From positions 1-10,250 of the forward strand of contig JAAZLY010000191.1 of NCBI GenBank assembly GCA_012799115.1: a DNA stretch of 10,250 bases, written 5' to 3'. This DNA comes from Bacillota bacterium. Its GTDB lineage: Bacteria > Bacillota > Limnochordia > Darwinibacteriales > Darwinibacteriaceae. Below are positions 1-7,025 of this stretch, piece by piece. A program made the translations under genes and the position numbers. The notes below the pieces were generated by a model. The model did not search any database and was not told the DNA's origin. It saw nothing but the letters and a program-made list of their open reading frames with translations. Numbering within the stretch: position 1 is the stretch's first letter; the number at the start of each line of letters is the position of its first letter.

Positions 1-1425
1 TGCGGTAACTTGCATCACAAAGGGATTCTTACCTGGTATTCCGCCCTGGGCAATCACTTCATCGATCTTAAGACCTTCGTCTCGGAAACGCTCTACAATT
101 GCCCGGGACCCAAAGGCTGTTGCCTCTACCAGAGCTCTAAAGATACGAGGCGCATCCGTTCCCAGAGTCAAACCTACTAAGGCACCCTTCAGTTCTTGAT
201 CGGCATAGGGAGTGCGTCTGCCATTCAACCAATCCAAGGCAACCACCGTGGTTGTAGCTGGATCGAGTTTGGCTGCCTCTTCGGTGAGCCGAGCGAGGAT
301 CTTGCCCTTCATTCGCTTTTTGCTCTCTTCCGTCAGGCCTTCCTCTTCACCCAGGGCCTCTAGGGGCCAAAAGAGGATATCCCTAAACCAAGCATACACG
401 TCACCAAAAGCAGATTGTCCTGCTTCCAAACCAATCATATCTGGGAACACAGATCCATTGACCTGACCGCAGATCCCTTCCACCAAAGTAGAGCCAAGCT
501 CCTCCTTGGAGGCCACCATCACATCACAGGTGGATGTTCCCATAATCTTCAGGAGGGCATTTTCCCTCACGCCCCCACCAACAGCACCCATGTGAGCATC
601 GAAGGCACCTACAGCAACAGCGATTCCAACGGGCAAGCCTAGTCTTTCAGCCCATTCTTCGCTTAAGCCCCCAGCCCTTTCATCAGACGTATACGTATCC
701 TTGTACAAACGATCCCTGAGACCTGCTAAAAGGGGATCGAGTTTTGTCAAAAACTCCTCAGGGGGTAGACCATCCCAGTCTTCGTGCCACATGGCCTTAT
801 GACCAGCCGCACAGCGGCTTCTCTTTAGAACACGAGGATCGCTCGTTCCAGTTAATATACCTGGAATCCAATCACAAATCTCCACCCAGGAATAGGCGGC
901 TTCCCGTACTTTTTCGTCCACACGCAAAATGTGGAGGATTTTCGCCCAGAACCACTCTGACGAATAAACCCCACCCTCATACTTTGTGTAGTCCTCGCCG
1001 CCCCAGTTCTTGGCTAGCTCGTTGATTTCTGCCGCTTCGCGCACTGCAGTGTGATCCTTCCACAGTACGAACATAGCATTGGGATTGTCCTTGAACTCAT
1101 CTAAAAGGGCCAGTAGTGTTCCGTTCTCATCGACTGGACCCGGTGTGGATCCTGTTGTATCCACACCAATACCAACCACATTATCCCGCACGGATTGAGG
1201 TAGGTTGGCAAGGGCATCTGTAATGCATTTCTCTAAACCTTCTAAGTAATCGAGGGGATGATGGCGAAATTGATTCTGCGCAGCGTCCTGGTATAAACCT
1301 TGCATCCAGCGTTTGTAATTGGCCACACCGCTTGCAACTTCTTCACCAGTCGTAGTATCGACTACTAAGGAGCGAACTGAGTCACTACCAAAGTCCACCC
1401 CAATAACGTATTTTTTGCTATCCAT
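1..1425 (-). CDS. araB: Ribulokinase AraB (C-terminus cut off by the window edge)
   Basis: Cytoplasmic FGGY-family kinase that phosphorylates L-ribulose with ATP to L-ribulose 5-phosphate in L-arabinose catabolism. The reading frame is open from the ATG at 1425 to position 1, giving 475 of the roughly 560 residues usual for AraB; the missing part lies left of the window. It follows E. coli AraB closely from memory: the N-terminal phosphate-binding segment VDFGSDSVRSL (residues 10-20), NQFRHHP (51-57), GVDTTGSTP (87-95), NPNAMFVLWKDHTA (114-127), the catalytic-base segment GAFDAHMGA with Asp276, GTSTCDVMV (296-304), GLEAGQSAFGD (332-342) and LDWLNGRRTP (407-416). The last three and the NQFRHHP segment are characteristic of ribulokinase rather than xylulokinase or glycerol kinase. 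The Shine-Dalgarno sequence GGGG at 1435-1438 lies 9 nt before the start. It follows the arabinanase gene after 143 nt and appears to have its own promoter. Confidence 0.96.
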   Translation of the reverse strand, partial: MDSKKYVIGVDFGSDSVRSLVVDTTTGEEVASGVANYKRWMQGLYQDAAQNQFRHHPLDYLEGLEKCITDALANLPQSVRDNVVGIGVDTTGSTPGPVDENGTLLALLDEFKDNPNAMFVLWKDHTAVREAAEINELAKNWGGEDYTKYEGGVYSSEWFWAKILHILRVDEKVREAAYSWVEICDWIPGILTGTSDPRVLKRSRCAAGHKAMWHEDWDGLPPEEFLTKLDPLLAGLRDRLYKDTYTSDERAGGLSEEWAERLGLPVGIAVAVGAFDAHMGAVGGGVRENALLKIMGTSTCDVMVASKEELGSTLVEGICGQVNGSVFPDMIGLEAGQSAFGDVYAWFRDILFWPLEALGEEEGLTEESKKRMKGKILARLTEEAAKLDPATTTVVALDWLNGRRTPYADQELKGALVGLTLGTDAPRIFRALVEATAFGSRAIVERFRDEGLKIDEVIAQGGIPGKNPFVMQVTA

Positions 1426-1439
1426 AAAAAAACACCCCA

Positions 1440-1473
1440 CTTTGTTGTTCTAATTATCCAAACTCCAACAAAG
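1440..1473. promoter_or_regulatory. Inverted repeat around the araB promoter, candidate operator
   Basis: A perfect 8-bp inverted repeat, CTTTGTTG (1440-1447) and CAACAAAG (1466-1473), is separated by 18 nt. One arm lies in the -35/-10 spacer and the other covers the predicted start of transcription, so a bound repressor would sit on the -10 element. An arabinose-responsive regulator is the natural guess, but the arms do not match the B. subtilis AraR operator (ATTTGTACGTACAAAT) and no regulator gene is in the window. Because only one arm would be transcribed, a DNA operator is more likely than an RNA hairpin. Confidence 0.45.
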
Positions 1474-1481
1474 ACCGCCAA
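1453..1481 (-). promoter_or_regulatory. Sigma-A-type promoter of araB
   Basis: On the minus strand, TTGGCG (1476-1481, 4 of 6 consensus bases) is followed after exactly 17 nt by GATAAT (1453-1458, 5 of 6). The transcription start would fall near 1446, giving an untranslated leader of about 20 nt that still contains the araB Shine-Dalgarno sequence. Spacing and position both support a real promoter. It would let araB be transcribed independently of the upstream transporter and arabinanase genes. Confidence 0.62.
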
Positions 1482-1568
1482 TTTCTTACATGTCCATTTC
1501 GTCTTTCGTGCCCCTAATCCTTTTTCATATTGGACCTTCGCTAACGAAATCTACACCGCATAGGCCCT

Positions 1569-3029
1569 CTAACGACTCACCTGACTACCCCAGATTGCGA
1601 CACCATCGGACGAAAGTGCTGAAAACGTCATGGTCCATTGTTCCTCGTCGGTATCCCATTGCCGCAAGAATACACCGTTGTACATGGTGCCATCTAGAGT
1701 CAGCCGGGCGTAATAGTCACCCTTATGGCTCCATTCTCCCTCTAAAGCTCCAGCAACGTTGCCATCACTCTGCAAGGTGATCAGCTGTGATGAATTGACC
1801 CTGTTAGTGATCGTCTTCCCATGGATAATCATCTTATACTCACCAACAAGCTCGTCTGTTTCGTAAGGACGGATGGTTTCTCCCGCATACCTAAATGGCG
1901 CAATAACGGGCCAACCTTCCTCATTAAGGAGCATTTGATGCACCCTAACCTCATGGTACTCGCCCCGCTGGACAAAACGAGTATGGAAGAACAGAAAGTA
2001 CATGTCACGTTCTGGATCATAGTAAGCCGAATTATGTCCAGGTGAAACATAGCCACGATTCGAGCGGCGGGAACTGCCGTCAGCGGGAAGGAAGAGGTGG
2101 TTTCCTATAAGTTTGACCCCATAGGGCTCGATGGAGCGATCATCGAAAAGTGTACCGGCCTTGCCTGCTACAGACTCCATAGGGTTACCAGCGGCGTCGA
2201 AATAGGGCCCGTCAGGCCTTTTCGATCGCATAACACGGATATTGTAGCCGCCATTTGCAGCTAACCCCCCAAAGGTTACAAAGAGATAGTAATACTCGGT
2301 ATGGGGACTATACAAGATGTATGGTCCTTCAATTCTGCTGTGATTACCTCCAATGAGTTTCTTACCATAGCCTTGATCTGGCTTAGGCCATCCTGTCTCC
2401 AGATCGAGTTCGTATATGAAAATCCCCCCTGAATAGGAACCATAAACCATCCACAGTTTGCCGTCGGCGTCAAAAAAGACATGGGGATCCACAGCATTAG
2501 GATGAATCGTGGCATCGTAGATGCGTCCATCGGGACTTCGTTGATTCCACATACCAGAACGAACAATCACACCTTGGTTTTTATATGGGCCTTCAATCGC
2601 ATCTGCCACAGCTAATCCTGTTACAGCACGGGGTGCATCGAGCCTGCCAATGCAGTAGTACATATAAAAACGACCATCTGGCATTTGAATCACATCAGGT
2701 GCCCAAAAGGTATCCGCATCGACCCAGGCGAGCTCCTCGCCCATCTCGGTTAGCACGTTAGGGATGAGAGTATTCCCGTCTCGAACACCATCCGCGATAA
2801 GGTCCCAGTTGATCAGATCTCTGCTTTTTGCGGCAGCCAGGTGGGAGCCAAAAACATAGTACAGATCATCGACCTTAATGACGGATGGGTCATGAACAGA
2901 CACATTGTTTAGGAACAAGGGTTGTTCAGCCGCGTCCGAGGCCTTGGCTACTGTACCGAGCTGAAAAAAGCACAAGGCTGAGACAACTAAAGCTAGAGTA
3001 AGCATCACTGCATGGAAACGTGTTGACAA
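1569..3029 (-). CDS. Secreted GH43 endo-alpha-1,5-L-arabinanase, two-domain type
   Basis: Glycoside hydrolase expected to cut alpha-1,5-linked arabinan outside the cytoplasm into arabino-oligosaccharides. The 486-residue product has a Sec signal peptide (hydrophobic about residues 8-26, likely cleavage after AKA at 30). The five-bladed beta-propeller catalytic domain spans about 40-385, with the three GH43 acidic residues visible: Asp47 in VHDPSV (general base), Asp181 in AVDPHVF (pKa modulator) and Glu234 in SRIEGPY (general acid). GHNSAYYD (331-338) matches the conserved arabinanase His region. Residues about 395-486 (GEYKMIIHG to the end) resemble the beta-sheet C-terminal domain of two-domain arabinanases such as B. 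subtilis Abn2/YxiA. The start is TTG at 3029, chosen because GAGGGGG (3037-3043) lies 7 nt upstream; the first ATG codon is Met9, which would shorten the signal peptide. It lies 23 nt after the upstream ATPase gene and is probably co-transcribed with it. Endo versus exo action is inferred from family resemblance. Confidence 0.9.
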   Translation of the reverse strand: MSTRFHAVMLTLALVVSALCFFQLGTVAKASDAAEQPLFLNNVSVHDPSVIKVDDLYYVFGSHLAAAKSRDLINWDLIADGVRDGNTLIPNVLTEMGEELAWVDADTFWAPDVIQMPDGRFYMYYCIGRLDAPRAVTGLAVADAIEGPYKNQGVIVRSGMWNQRSPDGRIYDATIHPNAVDPHVFFDADGKLWMVYGSYSGGIFIYELDLETGWPKPDQGYGKKLIGGNHSRIEGPYILYSPHTEYYYLFVTFGGLAANGGYNIRVMRSKRPDGPYFDAAGNPMESVAGKAGTLFDDRSIEPYGVKLIGNHLFLPADGSSRRSNRGYVSPGHNSAYYDPERDMYFLFFHTRFVQRGEYHEVRVHQMLLNEEGWPVIAPFRYAGETIRPYETDELVGEYKMIIHGKTITNRVNSSQLITLQSDGNVAGALEGEWSHKGDYYARLTLDGTMYNGVFLRQWDTDEEQWTMTFSALSSDGVAIWGSQVSR

Positions 3030-3052
3030 GTTAATTCCCCCTCACTTCCTTA

Positions 3053-4078
3053 CTATACAGCGGATTGACCCGACCCACTTTCATACAAATAGCACTTTAC
3101 ATAGCGTTCATCCACTTCAAAGTAGTCGGGTTCGCGCACCCTACATATCTCCATAACGTGGGGGCATCGACCAGAGAACTTACATCCCTTTTGACCATAT
3201 TCTTTCGCTTCCATATCACTCAAAGCTATCTCTTTGGTCCACCGATTCGCAGGATCGGGCAGAGGTACCGAGCTCTTGAGTAGTTGAGTATAAGGATGGA
3301 GGGGTTGGTCTAGAACCTTCTTGACTGACCCAATTTCGACAATTTGCCCCCTGAGCATGATGGAAATACGATCACTGACATAGTAGGCGGTTGCCAGATC
3401 ATGGGTAATATAGATGATACTTACGCCTTGCTCCTCCTTGAATTTCTTAAACAGATTAATCACGGACATACGTAGGGAAGCATCAATCATCGATACCGGC
3501 TCGTCGACGATGAGCAAAGATGGGTTGGTAATTAAAGCCCTGGCAATAGACGCTCTTTGCAGCTGACCGCCGGACATTTCATTGGGGTATTTTCCGCTAA
3601 TTTCCCGAAAGGAAAGACCCACCAGCTCAAGACATCGCTCTGCTACATCACCGTTCTTCTTGGACATGCCAAAGTTCTTTTGAGTTTCATGGAAATACGA
3701 CTCTACCTTCTTTAGAGGGTTAAAGGTCTCGAACGGGTTCTGAAAGACAGGCTGAACATCCTTCATAAACTCTTTCTTACCCCTTAGGGTTGATAATTCT
3801 TCACCTTTGTACTGGATTATACCTGAAGTTGGGACTTCAAACCCGAGGATGAGCTTGGCAACGGTAGATTTTCCGCTACCACTTTCACCTGCCACGGTAA
3901 ATATCTCGGGTCGGTCAAGTTCTAAGGAAAAGGAGACGTCGTTCACAGCCAGAATGGTCGATCGCACCAGTCCCTGCCCCTTGGTAAAGACTTTGGTCAG
4001 GTTTTTTACCTGGAGAAGCTTCTGGGCGTTACTCTTGGTTTCAATGGTAGTTCGCGCCGAGCTCTCGAGTTTGCTCAT
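3053..4078 (-). CDS. Opp/Dpp-type ABC importer ATPase, OppF-like
   Basis: One of two nucleotide-binding subunits that power the importer at the inner face of the membrane. With the start at 4078 the protein has 341 residues. Visible motifs are Walker A GESGSGKST (64-72), Q-loop Gln113 in FQNPF, ABC signature MSGGQLQR (158-165), Walker B LLIVDEP (178-184, catalytic Glu183), D-loop SMIDAS and H-loop His216 in ITHD. The C-terminal oligopeptide/dipeptide extension (HPYTQLL, about 241-247) carries four Cys at 279, 285, 292 and 309. An ATG at 4132 is open in frame, but the ATG at 4078 is preferred: AGGAGG (4088-4093) lies 9 nt before it and the extra 18 residues have no family counterpart. The gene overlaps the preceding ATPase gene by 38 nt, which suggests translational coupling. 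Confidence 0.94.
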   Translation of the reverse strand: MSKLESSARTTIETKSNAQKLLQVKNLTKVFTKGQGLVRSTILAVNDVSFSLELDRPEIFTVAGESGSGKSTVAKLILGFEVPTSGIIQYKGEELSTLRGKKEFMKDVQPVFQNPFETFNPLKKVESYFHETQKNFGMSKKNGDVAERCLELVGLSFREISGKYPNEMSGGQLQRASIARALITNPSLLIVDEPVSMIDASLRMSVINLFKKFKEEQGVSIIYITHDLATAYYVSDRISIMLRGQIVEIGSVKKVLDQPLHPYTQLLKSSVPLPDPANRWTKEIALSDMEAKEYGQKGCKFSGRCPHVMEICRVREPDYFEVDERYVKCYLYESGSGQSAV

Positions 4079-5066
4079 AGACTCTGCCCTCCTGTAGGAA
4101 ACACGCCACTTGGTGACCGCTTTCCACTTCAATTAATTCTGGAACTTCCAATCTACACTTCTCCATCACTTTGGGGCACCGAGGGTGAAAACGACAGCCT
4201 GACGGGGGGTTAACCAAGGAAGGTGGAGCCCCAGGCGCACTTTCCCGTACCGAGCGGTCTCCCAACGTTGGTAGGGAGTTCAGCAACATTTCTGTATAGG
4301 GATGCTTCGGTGTTTGAAACATATCGTCTACATTCGCTTCTTCAACGATCCTTCCAGCGTACATAATGGCTAGGCGATCACATAAATTGGCGTGAATAGC
4401 AAGATCATGGGTTACAATCACCATGGTGTTTTGCTGTTCCTGCTTGATCTTCTTGATCAGCTGGACTACTCCACGCTGAACTACTACATCAAGGGCAGTC
4501 GTGGGCTCATCGGCGAAGATGACATCAGGCTTAAGGATTGTAGCTAGGGCAATGGTGATTCTCTGCCGCATGCCCCCCGATAGTTGATGGGGGAAGGAAT
4601 GCATGACATTCCAATCCAGCCCCAGCGCTTCGATGTGACTTTTGACTAGTTCTTCAAACTCGCTTCCACCCCTGATGCCTAGGTGGGTACCCACAATGTC
4701 TTCAAACGATTTTCTGATCCTTCTTACTGGATTGAGCACACTCATCGAACCCTGGGGAATGTGGGAAATGCGAGCGCCACGTATTTCTCGCCGCTCTTTT
4801 TCTCCCCTTAAGGCAAGAATGTCGAGCTCCCGATCATCAAAGTGATACTTCACTTCCCCTTCAAGAACTTGCAGTGGTGGCTTGATCAGGCCACTCATTG
4901 CTTTAAGGAGCGTCGACTTACCACAACCAGACTCCCCTGCGATCCCATAGATCTCATTCTTATTGATATGAAAGGTCACGCCATCCACCGCCAGAACCCG
5001 GGTGATTTTGCGACGCTTCTCTGTAACATAATGTGCTTTCAAATTCTCAACGCTTAGAATCGACAT
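4041..5066 (-). CDS. Opp/Dpp-type ABC importer ATPase, OppD-like
   Basis: First of the paired nucleotide-binding subunits of the importer, 341 residues. Motifs in order: Walker A GESGCGKST (44-52), Q-loop Gln105 in IPQGS, signature LSGGMRQR (162-169), Walker B VIFADEP (182-188, Glu187), D-loop ALD (191-193) and H-loop His220 in VTHDLAI. The segment KHPYTEMLLNSLP and the C-terminal GCRFHPRCP mark the Opp/Dpp subfamily; Cys281, 287, 294 and 312 form the cysteine cluster that binds a [4Fe-4S] cluster in at least some relatives. The ATG start is preceded by GAGG about 7 nt upstream. That site lies in the last codons of the upstream permease gene, whose stop is only 4 nt away. All residues needed for ATP hydrolysis are present. 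Substrate cannot be read from this subunit; arabino-oligosaccharides are inferred from the neighbours. Confidence 0.94.
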   Translation of the reverse strand: MSILSVENLKAHYVTEKRRKITRVLAVDGVTFHINKNEIYGIAGESGCGKSTLLKAMSGLIKPPLQVLEGEVKYHFDDRELDILALRGEKERREIRGARISHIPQGSMSVLNPVRRIRKSFEDIVGTHLGIRGGSEFEELVKSHIEALGLDWNVMHSFPHQLSGGMRQRITIALATILKPDVIFADEPTTALDVVVQRGVVQLIKKIKQEQQNTMVIVTHDLAIHANLCDRLAIMYAGRIVEEANVDDMFQTPKHPYTEMLLNSLPTLGDRSVRESAPGAPPSLVNPPSGCRFHPRCPKVMEKCRLEVPELIEVESGHQVACFLQEGRVYEQTRELGANYH

Positions 5067-5070
5067 GTCC

Positions 5071-5931
5071 TTACCTCGCTTTCATCATCTGCAGCCGTGT
5101 TCTAGGATCGAGATACTCGCTGATACTTGTAGAAAGCATATATAGAGCCAGAATGAGGACGACGCAAATGACAATGGGCGTTAAGATCCAGTTCCACATC
5201 TCCAAGAAAATTGCTTGATACTGGAGGGCCCAATAGATCATAGTCCCAATGGTAGGCGTGTTGAGGTTCGATAGACCGAGCATCGACAGGGTGACTTCCA
5301 TGCCCAGCACCCAAATCACATTATTGATCGTAGCCGACATCACTAGGGGTACAATATAGGGAAGGTGTTCTGTAATGATGACCTTGTACGTCTTGAGGCC
5401 AGATAGCACGGCAGTCTTCGTGAATTCCCTTTCCTTAAGGCTCAAGATCTGAGATCGGAAAAGCCTCGCATCCCAGGCCCATCCAAACAAGCCTATGATG
5501 ACACCCAGAACTGGAATGCTCAAGGAAGACCTCAATATGGTTGCGATCAAGATTAGCACAGGGAACAGCGGGATGATAATAAAACTGTCGTTAACGATCA
5601 TGACAATGCGATCAAAGATACCACCTTTGTAGCCACTTAGTAGACCGATGACAAGTGCTATCACCCTGGAAATCAACGCCGCGATCAAAGCCAGCACCAG
5701 AGAGTTCTTTGTCGCCACCAAGGCTACCCAAAAGATGTCTTGACCAATAGAATTTGTTCCGAGCAAGTGCTTGGAACTTGGTGGTAGATTCCTCGGAACC
5801 GTGTTCCATGCCCTTGTATTATAGGGTGCAAATAGGGAAGCAACCGCGATCACGATGAAGACGAGGAGCACCGAGAACCCAAAAGCAAATCGTTTGTCGT
5901 TCCTATACATATCCGCTATGGCTGTAAACAC
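5071..5931 (-). CDS. Opp/Dpp-type ABC importer permease, OppC-like
   Basis: Integral membrane subunit, 286 residues, pairing with the upstream OppB-like permease to form the channel. Residues about 15-36 form the N-terminal membrane helix typical of OppC, followed by an external segment with HLLGTNSIGQD (about 55-65), the counterpart of the GTDxxGRD motif of this family. About five more hydrophobic segments follow. The cytoplasmic coupling (EAA-like) loop is near 172-192 (TAVLSGLKTYKVIITEHLPY). The C-terminal SEYLDPRTR matches the usual OppC ending, where the consensus is LDPR. The start is GTG at 5931: AGGAGGG (5939-5945) is 7 nt upstream and overlaps the oppB-like stop codon. The ATG at 5936-5938 is out of frame and so cannot be the start. 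The gap to the upstream gene is 13 nt. Confidence 0.93.
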   Translation of the reverse strand: MFTAIADMYRNDKRFAFGFSVLLVFIVIAVASLFAPYNTRAWNTVPRNLPPSSKHLLGTNSIGQDIFWVALVATKNSLVLALIAALISRVIALVIGLLSGYKGGIFDRIVMIVNDSFIIIPLFPVLILIATILRSSLSIPVLGVIIGLFGWAWDARLFRSQILSLKEREFTKTAVLSGLKTYKVIITEHLPYIVPLVMSATINNVIWVLGMEVTLSMLGLSNLNTPTIGTMIYWALQYQAIFLEMWNWILTPIVICVVLILALYMLSTSISEYLDPRTRLQMMKAR

Positions 5932-5944
5932 CGCTCATCCCTCC

Positions 5945-6946
5945 TCACTGGTACCGAACGCGTGGATCGAGTAATGGGTACAGTAGATCGATAATGAGCA
6001 TCGCAGTTGAGACTCCCACGATCGAAAAGATATTGATGCCCATGATCAAGTTATAGTCACCGGCTAGGATTGCTGAGTAAAGCAGCGTCCCCATGCCCGG
6101 GTAGGAAAAGACAATCTCAGTAATTAAGGCACCCCCAAAGATGAAACCTATATTCAGGCCTAAACCCGTTATCTGTGGAATGATGGCATTGCGCATAATG
6201 TAGCGAAATACGATCTTTGACTTTGGTAGCCCAGATGCCTCCGCATACACGACATAGTCTTCTTCCACCAAGTTCGACGCAACATTCCTCATTTGCAGGA
6301 ACCAACCACCAATCTCCAGGACCACCATGGACAGAATGGGCAAAAACGCATGCCGCAGCAAATCCTTGATAAAGCGCATGTTAAGCCCAACCTTGGATCC
6401 CACGCTATAACCACCAGCCATGGGGAATATTGGGAAGATGAAGGAGAGCAGAATCAGTAGCACAAGGGCCATGATGTAATAGGGAATCGGTCTCATCCCC
6501 ATTGCTACTAGCTCCATTGCTCTGGCTACCAGTGAGTTGGGAAAACTAACCTTGACTCCGCCCAAGATCGTTCCAATAATCCACGATATACTCAAGGACG
6601 CTAGCAAGAGCCCTACGGTCCAAGGTAGGGACATCTTGATCAAAGAAATGACAGGAGTGGGAAACTGCGTAAAGGATGGACCCAGGTCACCTGAAAACAG
6701 TCTTTTCCAGTACGAGAGATATTGCTGGAGCATACCGCCCTTTAAGCCATAAAGTTCCTCAAGAGACTCTCTCAGTTCCTCCACAGCAGCAGGATCTAGA
6801 TACTGGCCTTGCGCTGTCATACGTTGGAGTTGAGTGGCGACGGGATCCGAAGGCAAGAGCCGGGGGATAACAAACACCAGAGTAATGCCAATGAATAAGA
6901 CCGTGAAGTATTGAATCAAACGTGGAATGAAAAACTTTTTGAACAC
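5945..6946 (-). CDS. Opp/Dpp-type ABC importer permease, OppB-like
   Basis: Integral membrane subunit, 333 residues, with the OppB layout: N-terminal helix (about 11-30) ending in FVIPRLLPSDP, an external region with ELRESLEELYGL and the conserved GDLGPSF (86-92), then further membrane segments. The coupling-loop EAA motif is near 221-248 (YAEASGLPKSKIVFRYIMRN), followed by GGALITEIVFSYPGMG (271-286), a strongly conserved stretch in this family, and the C-terminal LLYPLLDPRVRY. The start is GTG at 6946; GGAGG (6954-6958) lies 7 nt upstream and no in-frame ATG precedes it. It is the first membrane component after the solute-binding protein gene, from which it is separated by 79 nt containing a strong hairpin. 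Confidence 0.94.
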   Translation of the reverse strand: MFKKFFIPRLIQYFTVLFIGITLVFVIPRLLPSDPVATQLQRMTAQGQYLDPAAVEELRESLEELYGLKGGMLQQYLSYWKRLFSGDLGPSFTQFPTPVISLIKMSLPWTVGLLLASLSISWIIGTILGGVKVSFPNSLVARAMELVAMGMRPIPYYIMALVLLILLSFIFPIFPMAGGYSVGSKVGLNMRFIKDLLRHAFLPILSMVVLEIGGWFLQMRNVASNLVEEDYVVYAEASGLPKSKIVFRYIMRNAIIPQITGLGLNIGFIFGGALITEIVFSYPGMGTLLYSAILAGDYNLIMGINIFSIVGVSTAMLIIDLLYPLLDPRVRYQ

Positions 6947-6984
6947 TCGTAGCCCTCCACACTAGGAAATTTGCCATTATGTTT

Positions 6985-7018
6985 CCAGGAGAAGCCTCCC
7001 CTAGGGGGAGGCTTCTGG
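6985..7018 (-). terminator. Strong intercistronic hairpin between binding-protein and permease genes
   Basis: AGAAGCCTCCCC (6990-7001) pairs perfectly with GGGGAGGCTTCT (7005-7016) around a 3-nt loop, and two more CC/GG pairs can form outside a small bulge. The stem begins 9 nt after the stop codon of the binding-protein gene. No run of T follows on either strand, so it is not a canonical intrinsic terminator. It could act as a leaky terminator or as a 3' end that protects the binding-protein mRNA, giving more binding protein than permease, as is well known for the malE-malF junction in E. coli. The hairpin is seen directly; the role is inferred. Confidence 0.7.
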
Positions 7019-7025
7019 TGACTAC

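Noticed and set aside
1500..1568. Possible terminator after the arabinanase gene
   Set aside because: Only a 4-bp TTCG/CGAA stem was found and no T-run, so read-through into araB cannot be excluded.
1490..1780. Plus-strand open frame of 96 codons at the end of the arabinanase gene
   Set aside because: It overlaps the real gene on the other strand, has low-complexity composition and no family resemblance.
3012..3028. Catabolite-repression (cre-like) site TGGAAACGTGTTGACA at the arabinanase start
   Set aside because: The half-sites are spaced wrongly relative to the cre consensus and the sequence is part of the signal-peptide coding region.
4079..4132. Upstream in-frame ATG at 4132 for the OppF-like ATPase (18 extra residues)
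   Set aside because: The ATG at 4078 has a perfect AGGAGG 9 nt upstream, while the longer start lies deep inside the preceding gene and its extra residues have no family counterpart.
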